Shown here piece by piece: positions 1 through 6,855 of a stretch of DNA of 13,845 nucleotides. The stretch's first letter is position 1; every line of letters starts with the position of its first letter. Source of the DNA: Verrucomicrobiaceae bacterium (GTDB taxonomy: Bacteria > Verrucomicrobiota > Verrucomicrobiia > Verrucomicrobiales > Verrucomicrobiaceae). The notes under the pieces were generated by a model. It did not search any database. It saw nothing but the letters and a program-made list of their open reading frames with translations, and was not told where the DNA came from. A program made the position numbers and the translations under genes. Where the stretch lies: contig CANHTV010000050.1 of NCBI GenBank assembly GCA_947463285.1, positions 1 through 13,845 of the forward strand. Direction: 5' to 3'.

Positions 1-387
1 ATTTTGATACTCCTTCCGGCTCAGACGGTAATGAGCCACCGGAGGCCGCGCCGCCATCCGCGCCGCCTTGCCCTCTTTGATGCGTGCATCGAGACTCGTC
101 ACAAAAGCCGCGATCTCCGCCTGCGTCGGCTTCTTCTCCTTCTTCGGAGGCATCTCGCCCGAGTTGACCTGCTCGATCACCTCCGCCCAATGATGCGTGT
201 CCGCACCCAGTTTGAAATCGCGAGAGAGCTGATCGATGCGCAGATCGCCCTTCTCTTTTTCCGGTCCATGGCAGCGGAGACAATGCGTCTCGAGAAAAGT
301 GTCATACGGCTCTGCCGCGTGAGTTGCAGAAGCGATGAGGGTGGCGATGGCGGCCAAAGAAGACGAGTAGCGAAAACAGGAAGGCAT
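1..387 (-). CDS. Secreted haem-c protein, DUF1587 family, N-terminal part (cut by window edge)
   Basis: Only the first 129 codons are present; the gene continues beyond position 1. Residues 1-25 form a signal peptide (cleavage near THA-AEP), so the protein is exported. A CxxCH haem-c site (CLRCH, C36, C39, H40) and a GEMPP segment, whose Met79 could be the distal haem ligand, match the planctomycete-type cytochrome c domain. The last residues, HYRLSRKEYQN, look like the start of DUF1587, which follows this domain in the large DUF1587/1592/1588/1585 proteins of Planctomycetes and Verrucomicrobia. The function of these proteins is unproven; a redox role linked to polysaccharide use is inferred from the domains and context. 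It lies 63 nt downstream of the sulfatase on the same strand, probably in one transcript. I see no clear ribosome binding site. Confidence 0.85.
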   Translation of the reverse strand, partial: MPSCFRYSSSLAAIATLIASATHAAEPYDTFLETHCLRCHGPEKEKGDLRIDQLSRDFKLGADTHHWAEVIEQVNSGEMPPKKEKKPTQAEIAAFVTSLDARIKEGKAARMAARPPVAHYRLSRKEYQN

Positions 388-450
388 GGGGGCTGGACTT
401 GCTACGCCTGGAGCCAGCTCGTTATAGCAGCACATTTAGACACAAGAGCT

Positions 451-1917
451 TCACGGCACCGCCGCTGCGGCATCCAAACGGTAGCTCTTCATCCACCAAG
501 CCACTTTGTCAGCATCGGTCGGCTCGGGGTTGTTGAGGCGCTTTTTCCAATTGCGCTGGTAGTCGGCGCGTTTGGCTTTTTGGATCTCGGCGATCAGCGG
601 TTCGGTGGCGGGATCGCCTTGGGTGCCTTGGTCCTTGGTTTCGGCGATCCAGGTGTCGAGGCGTTGGTTGAAGTCGGCGGTCGCTTGGGCATCGCGGATG
701 GCGTGAAGGCCTTGCGGATCAGTTTTGAGGTCAAAAACCTCCGTCTCAGGTCGTGTGGCGGCAAGCCATTGGGCTGGAAAGTCGGCGAGTTGGCCTTGGC
801 GCTGCAACTCACGCAGCAGCGGCATACCGGGGTATTGATCTTCTTTGTAGCTCGACCAGTTCAGTCGTGATTGCTCGGGAGAAAAGTGCCGCACGAACCA
901 CCGATCTGGAGTGATGACGGCGCGGATGCGATCCATGGCATCGCCACAGCGATCCCGTGCGGCGAAGAGCTGCTGGCGTGCCGGAAAGTCGCCACTGAGA
1001 ATGACCTGGCCCTGCATCCACGCGGGCACGGGTAATCCAGCGAGCTTTAAAACCGAGGGCGCGAGATCAATGAGGCTCACGAGGCGCTCCTCGACCTGAT
1101 TTGCCGGGATCTGCGGCCCACTCACGATCAGCGGCACCTGCAAACCTTCGACGCTGAGCCATTGCTTGCCCCAGGGCATCGGGCGGCCGTGATCGGCGAA
1201 GAACATCACGATGGTGTTATCGAGCACGCCTTCAGCGCGGAGTTGATCGAGGATGGCTCCCACACGCTGATCGACGACCTCCACGCTACGCTGATACGCA
1301 TACCAGTCGCGACGTACGAGCGGATGATCGGGGTAGTTTTCCGGCAGCTTGATCGCCGCGAGCGACGCCTCATCAAATGACTCCGGAATCGGGAATGGCC
1401 GATGCGGCTCGGTGATCTGAAACTGCGCAAAGAACGGCTGCCCCGGCTTTCGCTTCCGCCAGTCATCGCCGTCGAAGAGCGTCTTCGCATCGTGGGCAAA
1501 GTTGTAGTGCGTTTTGCCCTTCGTGATTTTCTTGCCGCTGCGCACGGTGCCCGGCGCCGCCGCGTTCGTCACGAACCAGCCCGCCTCGCGCAGGATCGTC
1601 GGCAGCGGCTTGTAGGGCGCGAGTAAGGGCTGCAGATTCTCCGTGTCATGCGGATGCAGCCCGGTCGTGGTTTGATAGCAGCCGAGGATGAAAGCCGAAC
1701 GCGAGGAGCTGCACACCGGCGCCGTCGAGTAAGCCCGTGCATAGCGTCGCCCCTCCGCCGCTAGGCGGTCGAGATGCGGCGTCTTCACCTGTGCCAGGCC
1801 ATACGCCCCGGTGTCCGGCGACATGTCATCCGCGATGATCCACACGATGTTCGGCGGCGCGGCCGCGCCGGGAGCCGTCAGAATGAAAAAGATGGCAAGA
1901 AGATGTTTGAGGCTCAT
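451..1917 (-). CDS. Secreted sulfatase with a CSSSR active-site motif
   Basis: The 488-residue protein has a signal peptide (about 1-19) and begins the mature part with PNIVWIIADDMSPDTG, where D30 and D31 are the usual first metal ligands. The formylglycine motif is at 69-73 (Cys69, Arg73), reading CSSSR; the usual form is CxPxR or CxAxR, so the third position is serine. FFADHG supplies D242/H243 and K251 follows. RDRCGDAMDRIRAV (321-334) and TEVFDLKTDP near the C-terminus are typical of planctomycete/verrucomicrobial sulfatases of the heparan-N-sulfatase-like type. It should hydrolyse a sulfate ester or sulfamate on a carbohydrate after Cys69 is converted to formylglycine; the substrate cannot be read from sequence. 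Its ATG overlaps the esterase stop as ATGA, so translation is likely coupled. Confidence 0.93.
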   Translation of the reverse strand: MSLKHLLAIFFILTAPGAAAPPNIVWIIADDMSPDTGAYGLAQVKTPHLDRLAAEGRRYARAYSTAPVCSSSRSAFILGCYQTTTGLHPHDTENLQPLLAPYKPLPTILREAGWFVTNAAAPGTVRSGKKITKGKTHYNFAHDAKTLFDGDDWRKRKPGQPFFAQFQITEPHRPFPIPESFDEASLAAIKLPENYPDHPLVRRDWYAYQRSVEVVDQRVGAILDQLRAEGVLDNTIVMFFADHGRPMPWGKQWLSVEGLQVPLIVSGPQIPANQVEERLVSLIDLAPSVLKLAGLPVPAWMQGQVILSGDFPARQQLFAARDRCGDAMDRIRAVITPDRWFVRHFSPEQSRLNWSSYKEDQYPGMPLLRELQRQGQLADFPAQWLAATRPETEVFDLKTDPQGLHAIRDAQATADFNQRLDTWIAETKDQGTQGDPATEPLIAEIQKAKRADYQRNWKKRLNNPEPTDADKVAWWMKSYRLDAAAAVP

Positions 1918-2831
1918 GGGCGGTGCTTGTCGAAGGTCTTTTGATGATGGCGCATGATGTCATCGCCTTTCACGTCGTAGCTGCCGGTGGCGGTGTGCGT
2001 CACCTCGGGGATCGAGAGAAACTCATGCGCGATGCCCAGGTCCTTCAGGTAGGCCGAGAAGAGCTTGTTGTGCTCGTAGTTGAAGCACTTCGTGCCATCC
2101 CAGACCAGGATGTTCAGCGCCGGACGATCCTGACGCGCCGCAAAAGCCTTCGCGAGATCCCACGCGTTGTAGCCGAGCGGCAGGAAACGCAGCGAGTCGT
2201 TCTCGTAGCCGTTGTTTTCCTGGATGTGCTTCTCCGGGCCGTAGCCCGAGCCGCCGGGAGCGACGGAAAAAAACAGCTCCGGGTGCTTGAACATGATGCG
2301 CGTGGTGCCACGACCACCCTGTGAGTAACCCTCCAGAGCCCGCCCCTCACGCGTGCCCCAAGTGCGATACGTCGCGTCAATATGCGGCACGAGCTCTTTC
2401 ACGAAGACGCTTTCGCCCATGCCCTGCTTTGTCTCCGGCATGTCATACCAGCTCACCGGCCCGCCATTTGGGAAAACATAGATGGTCGGCTTGATCGTGC
2501 CCTTTTGAATTGCCGCATCCACATAGCTCGCGAGTCGCAGGGCCTTGTTCTCCGCACCGGGCCGACCGCCGTGCAGATGATACACCACCGGATACTTTTC
2601 CTGACTCGTCTCATACCCCGGCGGCAGATAAATGTAGTAGCCCACCTCCACGCCCATCGAACCACTCTTGAAGGTCGCGTGCTTCACCGTCGCTGGCAGC
2701 GACTTCTTTGCCCACTCGGCATTTTGCATCGGCGAAACCCACGAAAAGGGCTGCTCGACGGCCTTCTTTGCGTTTTGAGCGAAAACGAGGCCGGAGGAAG
2801 CGATGAGGAGGTAAAAGAGGGTGCGAACCAT
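1914..2831 (-). CDS. Secreted alpha/beta-hydrolase esterase (esterase D / PF00756-like)
   Basis: This 305-residue protein has a signal peptide (1-18, ending VFA-QN). The fold signatures are YIYLPPGYE (67-74), an oxyanion-region HLHGG (85-89), the nucleophile elbow GYSQGG with Ser170, and VTHTATGSYD, where His279 is the probable catalytic histidine; the acid residue is less certain (D245 is one candidate). The order and length suit the PF00756 family, which includes carbohydrate esterases such as CE1 feruloyl and acetyl esterases. The likely role is removing acyl groups from an extracellular or periplasmic polysaccharide. It comes first in the esterase-sulfatase-cytochrome run and shares a 4-nt ATGA overlap with the sulfatase. 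No Shine-Dalgarno sequence or convincing promoter was found before the ATG; the REPIN-like repeat lies 39 nt upstream. Confidence 0.88.
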   Translation of the reverse strand: MVRTLFYLLIASSGLVFAQNAKKAVEQPFSWVSPMQNAEWAKKSLPATVKHATFKSGSMGVEVGYYIYLPPGYETSQEKYPVVYHLHGGRPGAENKALRLASYVDAAIQKGTIKPTIYVFPNGGPVSWYDMPETKQGMGESVFVKELVPHIDATYRTWGTREGRALEGYSQGGRGTTRIMFKHPELFFSVAPGGSGYGPEKHIQENNGYENDSLRFLPLGYNAWDLAKAFAARQDRPALNILVWDGTKCFNYEHNKLFSAYLKDLGIAHEFLSIPEVTHTATGSYDVKGDDIMRHHQKTFDKHRP

Positions 2832-2869
2832 GTGTCGGAAACGAGCCTCAACGCGTCATGTTGCCGTCG

Positions 2870-2914
2870 ATTCGATTGGCAATCGAATTCGAGGCTTCGG
2901 TTGCCAACCGAAGC
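2870..2914. repeat. REPIN-like inverted pair of related palindromes
   Basis: Two perfect odd-length palindromes lie 5 nt apart. The first (2870-2888) has 9-nt arms around a central G; the second (2894-2914) has 10-nt arms around a central C. Read on opposite strands they are the same element: TTCGATTGGCAATCGAA on plus (2871-2887) and TTCGGTTGGCAACCGAA on minus (2896-2912). They differ only by an A:T to G:C change made on both arms, which preserves the stem. Two REP units in inverted orientation is the definition of a REPIN, and the right edge touches the stop codon of a RAYT-like transposase remnant. Copies elsewhere in the genome, needed for proof, cannot be seen here. Confidence 0.72.
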
Positions 2915-3141
2915 TACACAAACAAACCGCCCAGCGTGCCGGTGCTCACTTTGTTGAAGCTCGCCATCTCCACGCCGAACTGCAGCGTGAGAGTGAGATG
3001 TAGAGTCGCCAGCTGCACTGATGGATGCAGCGAGGTCAGAATGTGAACATGATCCTGCACGCCCCAGATGAACCGGTAAAGATCATCCCCCAGCGCCTTA
3101 TTCAGCGAAGGCACCCTTATCTTCGTCCGAAACAGGGCTAT
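2914..3141 (-). pseudogene. Remnant of an IS200-like / REP-associated tyrosine transposase (RAYT)
   Basis: An open frame of 75 codons runs from just after a TGA (3142-3144) to a TAG at 2914-2916; a GTG at 3114 could be a start but has no good ribosome site. The centre reads GVQDHVHILTSLHPSVQLA, matching the HUH (HVH) region of Y1 transposases (PF01797), where the usual text is DHxHIL-SLHPSxxLAD. Ahead of it, ALFRTKIRVPSLNKALGDDLYRFIWGV resembles the family N-terminus (VFSTKxRxPxL). The stretch that normally separates these two blocks is missing. The catalytic tyrosine region downstream is absent, and the last 30 or so residues do not look like the family. With about half the usual length and no sound start, this is a decayed gene. 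The adjacent REPIN-like repeat supports the RAYT reading. Confidence 0.7.
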
Positions 3142-3202
3142 TCATTTGCCCACATACTCCGGCCAGTCATCATCAGAGGGACGACAGAATGGCATGCGGC
3201 AC

Positions 3203-4624
3203 TCACGCCAACACACCTTTCACCACATTTCCTTTCACGCCCGTGAGGCGTTGGTCGAGGCCGTTCAGGCGGTAGGTGAGGCGCTCGTGATCCATGCCGA
3301 GGAGGTGCAGGAGGGTGGCATGCAGATCGTGGATGTGGACTTTGTCCACGGCGGCGCGGAGGCCGAACTCGTCGGTGGCACCGTGGACGTGGCCGTGCTT
3401 CACCCCGGCACCGAAAAGCACGGTGGTGAAGCCCCAAGGGTTGTGATCGCGACCGACGCCTTTTTCGCTCATCGGCATGCGGCCAAACTCGCCGCCCCAG
3501 ATGACCAGGGTGTCATCGAGCAGGCCGCGCTGCTTCAGATCGCGGATCAAACCGGCGACGGGGATGTCCGTGCGGGCGCAGTAGTCGCTGTGGTTTTTCA
3601 GCACGTCGTTGTGGGCATCCCAGCCATTGGTATCGCCGGAGTAAATCTGCACAAAACGCACGCCGCGCTCGATCATGCGACGGGCGAGCAGGCAACGGGT
3701 GCCGAACTCCTTCGTCGTCGGATGGTCGATGCCGTAGAGATGCTTGGTGGCTTCGGTTTCGCGGGAGATGTCCACGGCCTCAGGCGCGGCGGATTGCATC
3801 CGAAAGGCCAGCTCGTAGGCACGGATGCGGGCATCCAGCACGCTGTCGCCCTCATGCCGGGCGAGATGGGCGGCATTCATCTGCTGGATGAGGTCCAGCG
3901 TGGCACGCTGACGAGCGCTGCTGTGCGGGCTATTTAGATTCAGGATGGGATGCTCGCCAGCACGCATGGTGGTGCCTTGATAAGTCGCTGGCAAAAAGCC
4001 GCTGCCCCAGGCTGGCGGCCCGCCTTTCAGCCCACCACTGGGATCAGGCATGACGACAAAGGCGGGCATGTCCGCGTTCTCCGTGCCGAGGCCATACGAG
4101 ACCCAACTGCCCATGCTGGGCTTGCCCATCTGGATGGAGCCCGTGTTCATCTGATAGACCGACTGCGGATGGTTCACGCTGTCGCCATGGCAACTGCGGA
4201 TCACGCACATCTCATCCGCCAGCTCCGCCATGTTCGGCAGGAAGTCGCTGATCTCGATCCCGCTCTGCCCATGCTTCCGAAACGGCTTCACCGGTGCCAG
4301 CAGCGGGTTTTGCGCCACCTTCCGCCGAGTCTCCACGGCTCCGTAGCTGTCAGGCAAAGGCTTGCCCGCATGGCGGATGAGGTCAGGCTTTGGATCGAAG
4401 AGATCCACATGGCTCGGCCCGCCGTGCATGAAGAGCCAGATGACGCGCTTTGCCTTCGCCGGGAAGTGCGAGCGACCTTCAGCGCCCAGCGCGTCACTTT
4501 GTAAAAGGTGCGAGGCGGCGATGCTGGACAAGCCAACTCCAGTACTGCTCAAAAGGCGGCGGCGGGAGAAGGTGGGCAGGGGATTCATGCGCTTAGAACG
4601 TGGGCGGGCCAGCGGTTTCATCAT
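3203..4624 (-). CDS. DUF1501 protein with Tat signal peptide
   Basis: The 473-residue protein matches DUF1501 over its whole length. It has a twin-arginine signal (SRRRLLSSTG, 20-29) followed by a hydrophobic stretch, then VIWLFMHGGPSHVDLFDPKP (61-80), GGEFGRMP (377-384), GRDHNPWGF (391-399) and a C-terminal HDLHATLLHLLGMDHERLTY (432-451). DUF1501 proteins share the sulfatase/alkaline-phosphatase-like fold pattern and are very abundant in Planctomycetes and Verrucomicrobia, usually beside DUF1549/DUF1553 cytochrome proteins; their activity is not established. Folded export by Tat suggests a cofactor or metal. The start at 4624 is chosen over the in-frame ATG at 4588 because AAGGAG lies 9 nt upstream of it. 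The usual cytochrome partner is not immediately upstream; a nucleotidyltransferase-like pair takes that place. Confidence 0.93.
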   Translation of the reverse strand: MMKPLARPRSKRMNPLPTFSRRRLLSSTGVGLSSIAASHLLQSDALGAEGRSHFPAKAKRVIWLFMHGGPSHVDLFDPKPDLIRHAGKPLPDSYGAVETRRKVAQNPLLAPVKPFRKHGQSGIEISDFLPNMAELADEMCVIRSCHGDSVNHPQSVYQMNTGSIQMGKPSMGSWVSYGLGTENADMPAFVVMPDPSGGLKGGPPAWGSGFLPATYQGTTMRAGEHPILNLNSPHSSARQRATLDLIQQMNAAHLARHEGDSVLDARIRAYELAFRMQSAAPEAVDISRETEATKHLYGIDHPTTKEFGTRCLLARRMIERGVRFVQIYSGDTNGWDAHNDVLKNHSDYCARTDIPVAGLIRDLKQRGLLDDTLVIWGGEFGRMPMSEKGVGRDHNPWGFTTVLFGAGVKHGHVHGATDEFGLRAAVDKVHIHDLHATLLHLLGMDHERLTYRLNGLDQRLTGVKGNVVKGVLA

Positions 4625-4630
4625 GGGAAA

Positions 4631-5310
4631 CTACTCCTTCCAGACAGCCAAGATGTCGCGGGAGTAGGGGTCACCTTCGGCTTCGAATTCGTGGAGATAT
4701 TTCAGGACCAGCGCGCGGACTTCAGCATGTGGATTTGTCCGGGCGTACTGCAGCACCTCGGGATCAAGGAAGCGGTCGAGCATGCTGGTTGCCTCGGCTA
4801 GGTCACAGACGGGCAGCCGCTCCTGAAAGCGGGCTTTGACGAGGCCTTCGAGGAAAAGCTGGTCCTTCCAGTCATGCTCACGTCCGGTATTGGCTTTGCT
4901 GATATGCAGATCCAGGGGATCAGGCAGACGCACGCCACCATCAAGGACGCGCACGGCTCTCTGCCAGACTTCATCGAAGGACTCTTCACCGAGTTCGTTC
5001 GGACGACGAAACACGTCAATGTCGCGGTCAAAACCTGAGATGCGGAGGACTCCATAGTCAGCAATCTCCCCAGCGATTTCATCTGGGGGTCTGCCAGTGA
5101 CCAGAAACGGGCCGTAGGAAATGAGGCAGCGACATGGCACATGGCTGAAGCCCACGTATCTGGCGTCTGCATGGGCTCCAACCAGACATCTATGTCTTTG
5201 GTGCGGCGGCTCAGCCCGTGGCTGATGATAGCCATCCCGCCAAGAAGCACGACTCGGTGGGCCGCAGCCAGTGTGTTGATGAACTGGTCCGCGTTTAATG
5301 GAGGTTCCAT
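4631..5310 (-). pseudogene. Nucleotidyltransferase-like gene (DUF6036/AbiEii-like) broken by one frameshift
   Basis: The N-terminal part starts at 5310 and carries VVLLGGMAIISHGLSRRTKD then IDVWLEP, the GG...DxD pattern of small MNT/AbiEii-type nucleotidyltransferases (D39, D41). Its frame loses sense after SFPTARFWSLADP. The rest, DEIAGEIADYGVLRISGFDR onward to VWKE, continues in another frame down to 4631 and has family-like text (LPDPLDLHISKANTGREHDW). One extra C in the C5 run (plus-strand G5 at 5085-5089) would restore one protein of about 226 residues. Both parts keep coding character, so the lesion is recent or a sequencing error. The ATG overlaps the end of the small gene upstream by 16 nt. 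In related systems such enzymes are toxins that nucleotidylate tRNA or protein; this role is inferred only. Confidence 0.75.
4634..4639 (-). promoter_or_regulatory. Ribosome binding site of the DUF1501 gene
   Basis: AAGGAG on the minus strand ends 9 nt before the ATG at 4624. It is built from the last two codons of the upstream nucleotidyltransferase-like frame (AAG GAG TAG), so the two genes are physically tied and probably translationally coupled. It is the one clear Shine-Dalgarno sequence I found in the window. Confidence 0.75.
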
Positions 5311-5525
5311 CGGCGCATGTCGTTAGTGATTTGATCGGAGATCCACATCGCCTCCGCCAAGGTCTGCACGGGATGGGTTAGCCAGGGCTCCGAGTTGTCT
5401 GGAATCTGTACGCGTTTGGCGTTTGGATCACGCTTTGCATCACGGCGCTCCTGCATCTTCCGGCGCGCCATGTCGGAGGAATAGCGTTTTTTGAGCTGCT
5501 CAATGGTAGGGCGGTACTGACGCAT
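5295..5525 (-). CDS. Small basic protein paired with the nucleotidyltransferase-like gene (possible antitoxin-type partner)
   Basis: The 76-residue product is not one I recognise. The N-terminal half is strongly basic and probably helical (IEQLKKRYSSDMARRKMQER, 8-27); the C-terminal half is more neutral (PVQTLAEAMWISDQITNDMR, 52-71). An in-frame ATG at 5573 would add 16 residues, but a promoter (-35 at 5558-5563, -10 at 5535-5540) lies downstream of that ATG and only 9 nt before the ATG at 5525, so I take 5525. The stop overlaps the next gene's start by 16 nt, a tight coupling like that of toxin-antitoxin pairs. The antitoxin idea rests on position and size only. Confidence 0.6.
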   Translation of the reverse strand: MRQYRPTIEQLKKRYSSDMARRKMQERRDAKRDPNAKRVQIPDNSEPWLTHPVQTLAEAMWISDQITNDMRRWNLH

Positions 5526-5534
5526 GGTGAGGCA

Positions 5535-5563
5535 AGAATACCGGCTACCCGGCTCAGGCGCAA
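5535..5563 (-). promoter_or_regulatory. Promoter of the small-gene/nucleotidyltransferase/DUF1501 transcript
   Basis: On the minus strand TTGCGC (5558-5563) is separated by exactly 17 nt from TATTCT (5535-5540). The -10 ends 9 nt before the ATG at 5525, which predicts a leaderless or nearly leaderless message and agrees with the lack of a Shine-Dalgarno sequence. Confidence 0.55.
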
Positions 5564-5736
5564 CCACCGTCATGTATCTCGCGTCATCACGATTTGCGAT
5601 TTCTCGTGCTCTGAGTCATGGGCTGTGCAGAGATGGAGGGCTGTGTTTTCCACCACTCCTGCACTCCACGACTCCAGCGATAGGTTTCAGCACTTATGAT
5701 GACGTGGAGAAAAACTTCTGAGCCCCAAGTCAGGCC

Positions 5737-6636
5737 TTAGCGCTTTTGGAACTGGCCGGCGCCGTTTTGCTTGAAGTACTCATCCCGCAGACGGCGAAGC
5801 TCTTGAAGACGGGCGGCGACGGCGGCGGCATCATTGGTTTGCTGGATCTGCTGGGAGCGGACGAAATGATTGTTGGCCCCCAGATTCCGCCACGGGCCGG
5901 GAGGCACCTCATTGACATCGACAAAACGCCAGTCGCATTTGCCATTGCTGCCCATGCCAAGGTAATCACGCACGGCGGGGGAGACATCCAGTCCGGCCCC
6001 TTTGTTATTGGTGTTTTTCGGGCGGGCATTGCCGAAGACATACTCGTGATCATCCGTGACAAAAGGGCCGCAGTCCTCCCACTGAGCGTAGCAGACGCGG
6101 TTGCCATAACGGATGGCCAGCCAGGTGCCACGGAGCACGCTTTTGCCTGCTTTGGTGTAGCGCTCCTGGAACCACGGGATCACACGTGAGGCCTCGGACT
6201 TGTGGGAGTTGTAGTCCAGGCAGTCGTTGTAGGGCAGGGCGATGTAGAAGGGGTTCAGCCCTGGTGTGAAACCTTTCGGGCAGTAATTGGAGGCGCGCCT
6301 GCTGGGATCAGGATCATCAAAGCCGCCGAAATTCTTTTCCCACTCCGTGTCCCAGGAACTTTTGTTGTTTGGCGTGGGATTGTTTTCCGTCGGTGTCTCA
6401 CCCACCCAAAAGACCGTCGCCATGATGTCAGTCTTCCACGGGTATTTGGCGTAGCCCAAACGTGGCATGGTGGGGCTGTTTACGCGCGGGAAGATGATGT
6501 TAGCACCACTCTGCGTCGATGCTGCGGCACCGCTGGCTGTCACCTTGGGTAAGGATTGCGCCATAGCCATGCCACTGATCGCCAGCATCAGGCCTGGCAG
6601 CAAAAAGTGAAATCGACGATGACGGGGGGCGGTCAT
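5737..6636 (-). CDS. Secreted cysteine-bearing protein, possible double-psi beta-barrel domain
   Basis: The 299-residue protein has a clear signal peptide (1-26, cut after AMA). The middle carries TWLAIRYGNRVCYAQWEDCG (171-190), then GAGLDVSPAVRDYLG and CDWRFVDVNEVPPGPW (234-249). The sequence CxxxWxDCGPF, followed by a GLDVSPAV segment and CDWRFV, resembles the layout of RlpA/barwin/expansin-like double-psi beta-barrels, where an Asp-Cys-Gly turn sits near the active cleft; this is a resemblance, not a family assignment. Five cysteines (119, 139, 182, 189, 234) suggest two disulfides outside the cytoplasm. Residues 259-290 are a Gln/Arg-rich probable coiled coil. A cell-wall or polysaccharide-binding role is plausible but unproven. 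It is a single-gene unit with its own promoter. Confidence 0.8.
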   Translation of the reverse strand: MTAPRHRRFHFLLPGLMLAISGMAMAQSLPKVTASGAAASTQSGANIIFPRVNSPTMPRLGYAKYPWKTDIMATVFWVGETPTENNPTPNNKSSWDTEWEKNFGGFDDPDPSRRASNYCPKGFTPGLNPFYIALPYNDCLDYNSHKSEASRVIPWFQERYTKAGKSVLRGTWLAIRYGNRVCYAQWEDCGPFVTDDHEYVFGNARPKNTNNKGAGLDVSPAVRDYLGMGSNGKCDWRFVDVNEVPPGPWRNLGANNHFVRSQQIQQTNDAAAVAARLQELRRLRDEYFKQNGAGQFQKR

Positions 6637-6657
6637 GTTTTGGGCGGGGGGATAGAA

Positions 6658-6687
6658 AATCTACCAGACAAGCAGGCCTTTGGGCAA
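6658..6687 (-). promoter_or_regulatory. Promoter of the secreted cysteine-bearing protein gene
   Basis: On the minus strand TTGCCC (6682-6687) precedes TAGATT (6658-6663) by 18 nt. The -10 ends 21 nt before the ATG at 6636. No Shine-Dalgarno sequence is visible in the short leader, which is C-rich. It was judged by eye and is a moderate match. Confidence 0.45.
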
Positions 6688-6820
6688 CGTGAAAATGACA
6701 TCCTCAGACAAAGCCCCGCGCTGCGGAGGGCCTGCCCGAGAAAATGATGTGCCGAAAGTTGTTCAAAAACGGAACTTCTGAGGCTCTCGATCACGTCGAA
6801 AAGGCGGCTTGGGCCGGTTG

Positions 6821-6849
6821 TTGCCTACCGGCGATTCACAGCGTAAGAA
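6821..6849 (+). promoter_or_regulatory. Possible promoter of the 79-codon ORF
   Basis: TTGCCT (6821-6826), 17 nt, then TAAGAA (6844-6849), ending 6 nt before the ATG at 6856. The -35 matches the form seen at other genes here; the -10 is weak. A GCCGGT/ACCGGC stem (6813-6832) overlaps the -35. Confidence 0.35.
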
Positions 6850-6855
6850 AAGTGC

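Noticed and set aside
4..870. Plus-strand open frame of 288 codons
   Set aside because: It lies opposite the DUF1587-type gene and the sulfatase, both with clear motifs; its product is Arg/Leu-rich and family-free, as expected for an antisense shadow of GC-rich coding sequence.
3146..3937. Plus-strand open frame of 263 codons
   Set aside because: It is antisense to the DUF1501 gene, whose conserved motifs cover the whole interval.
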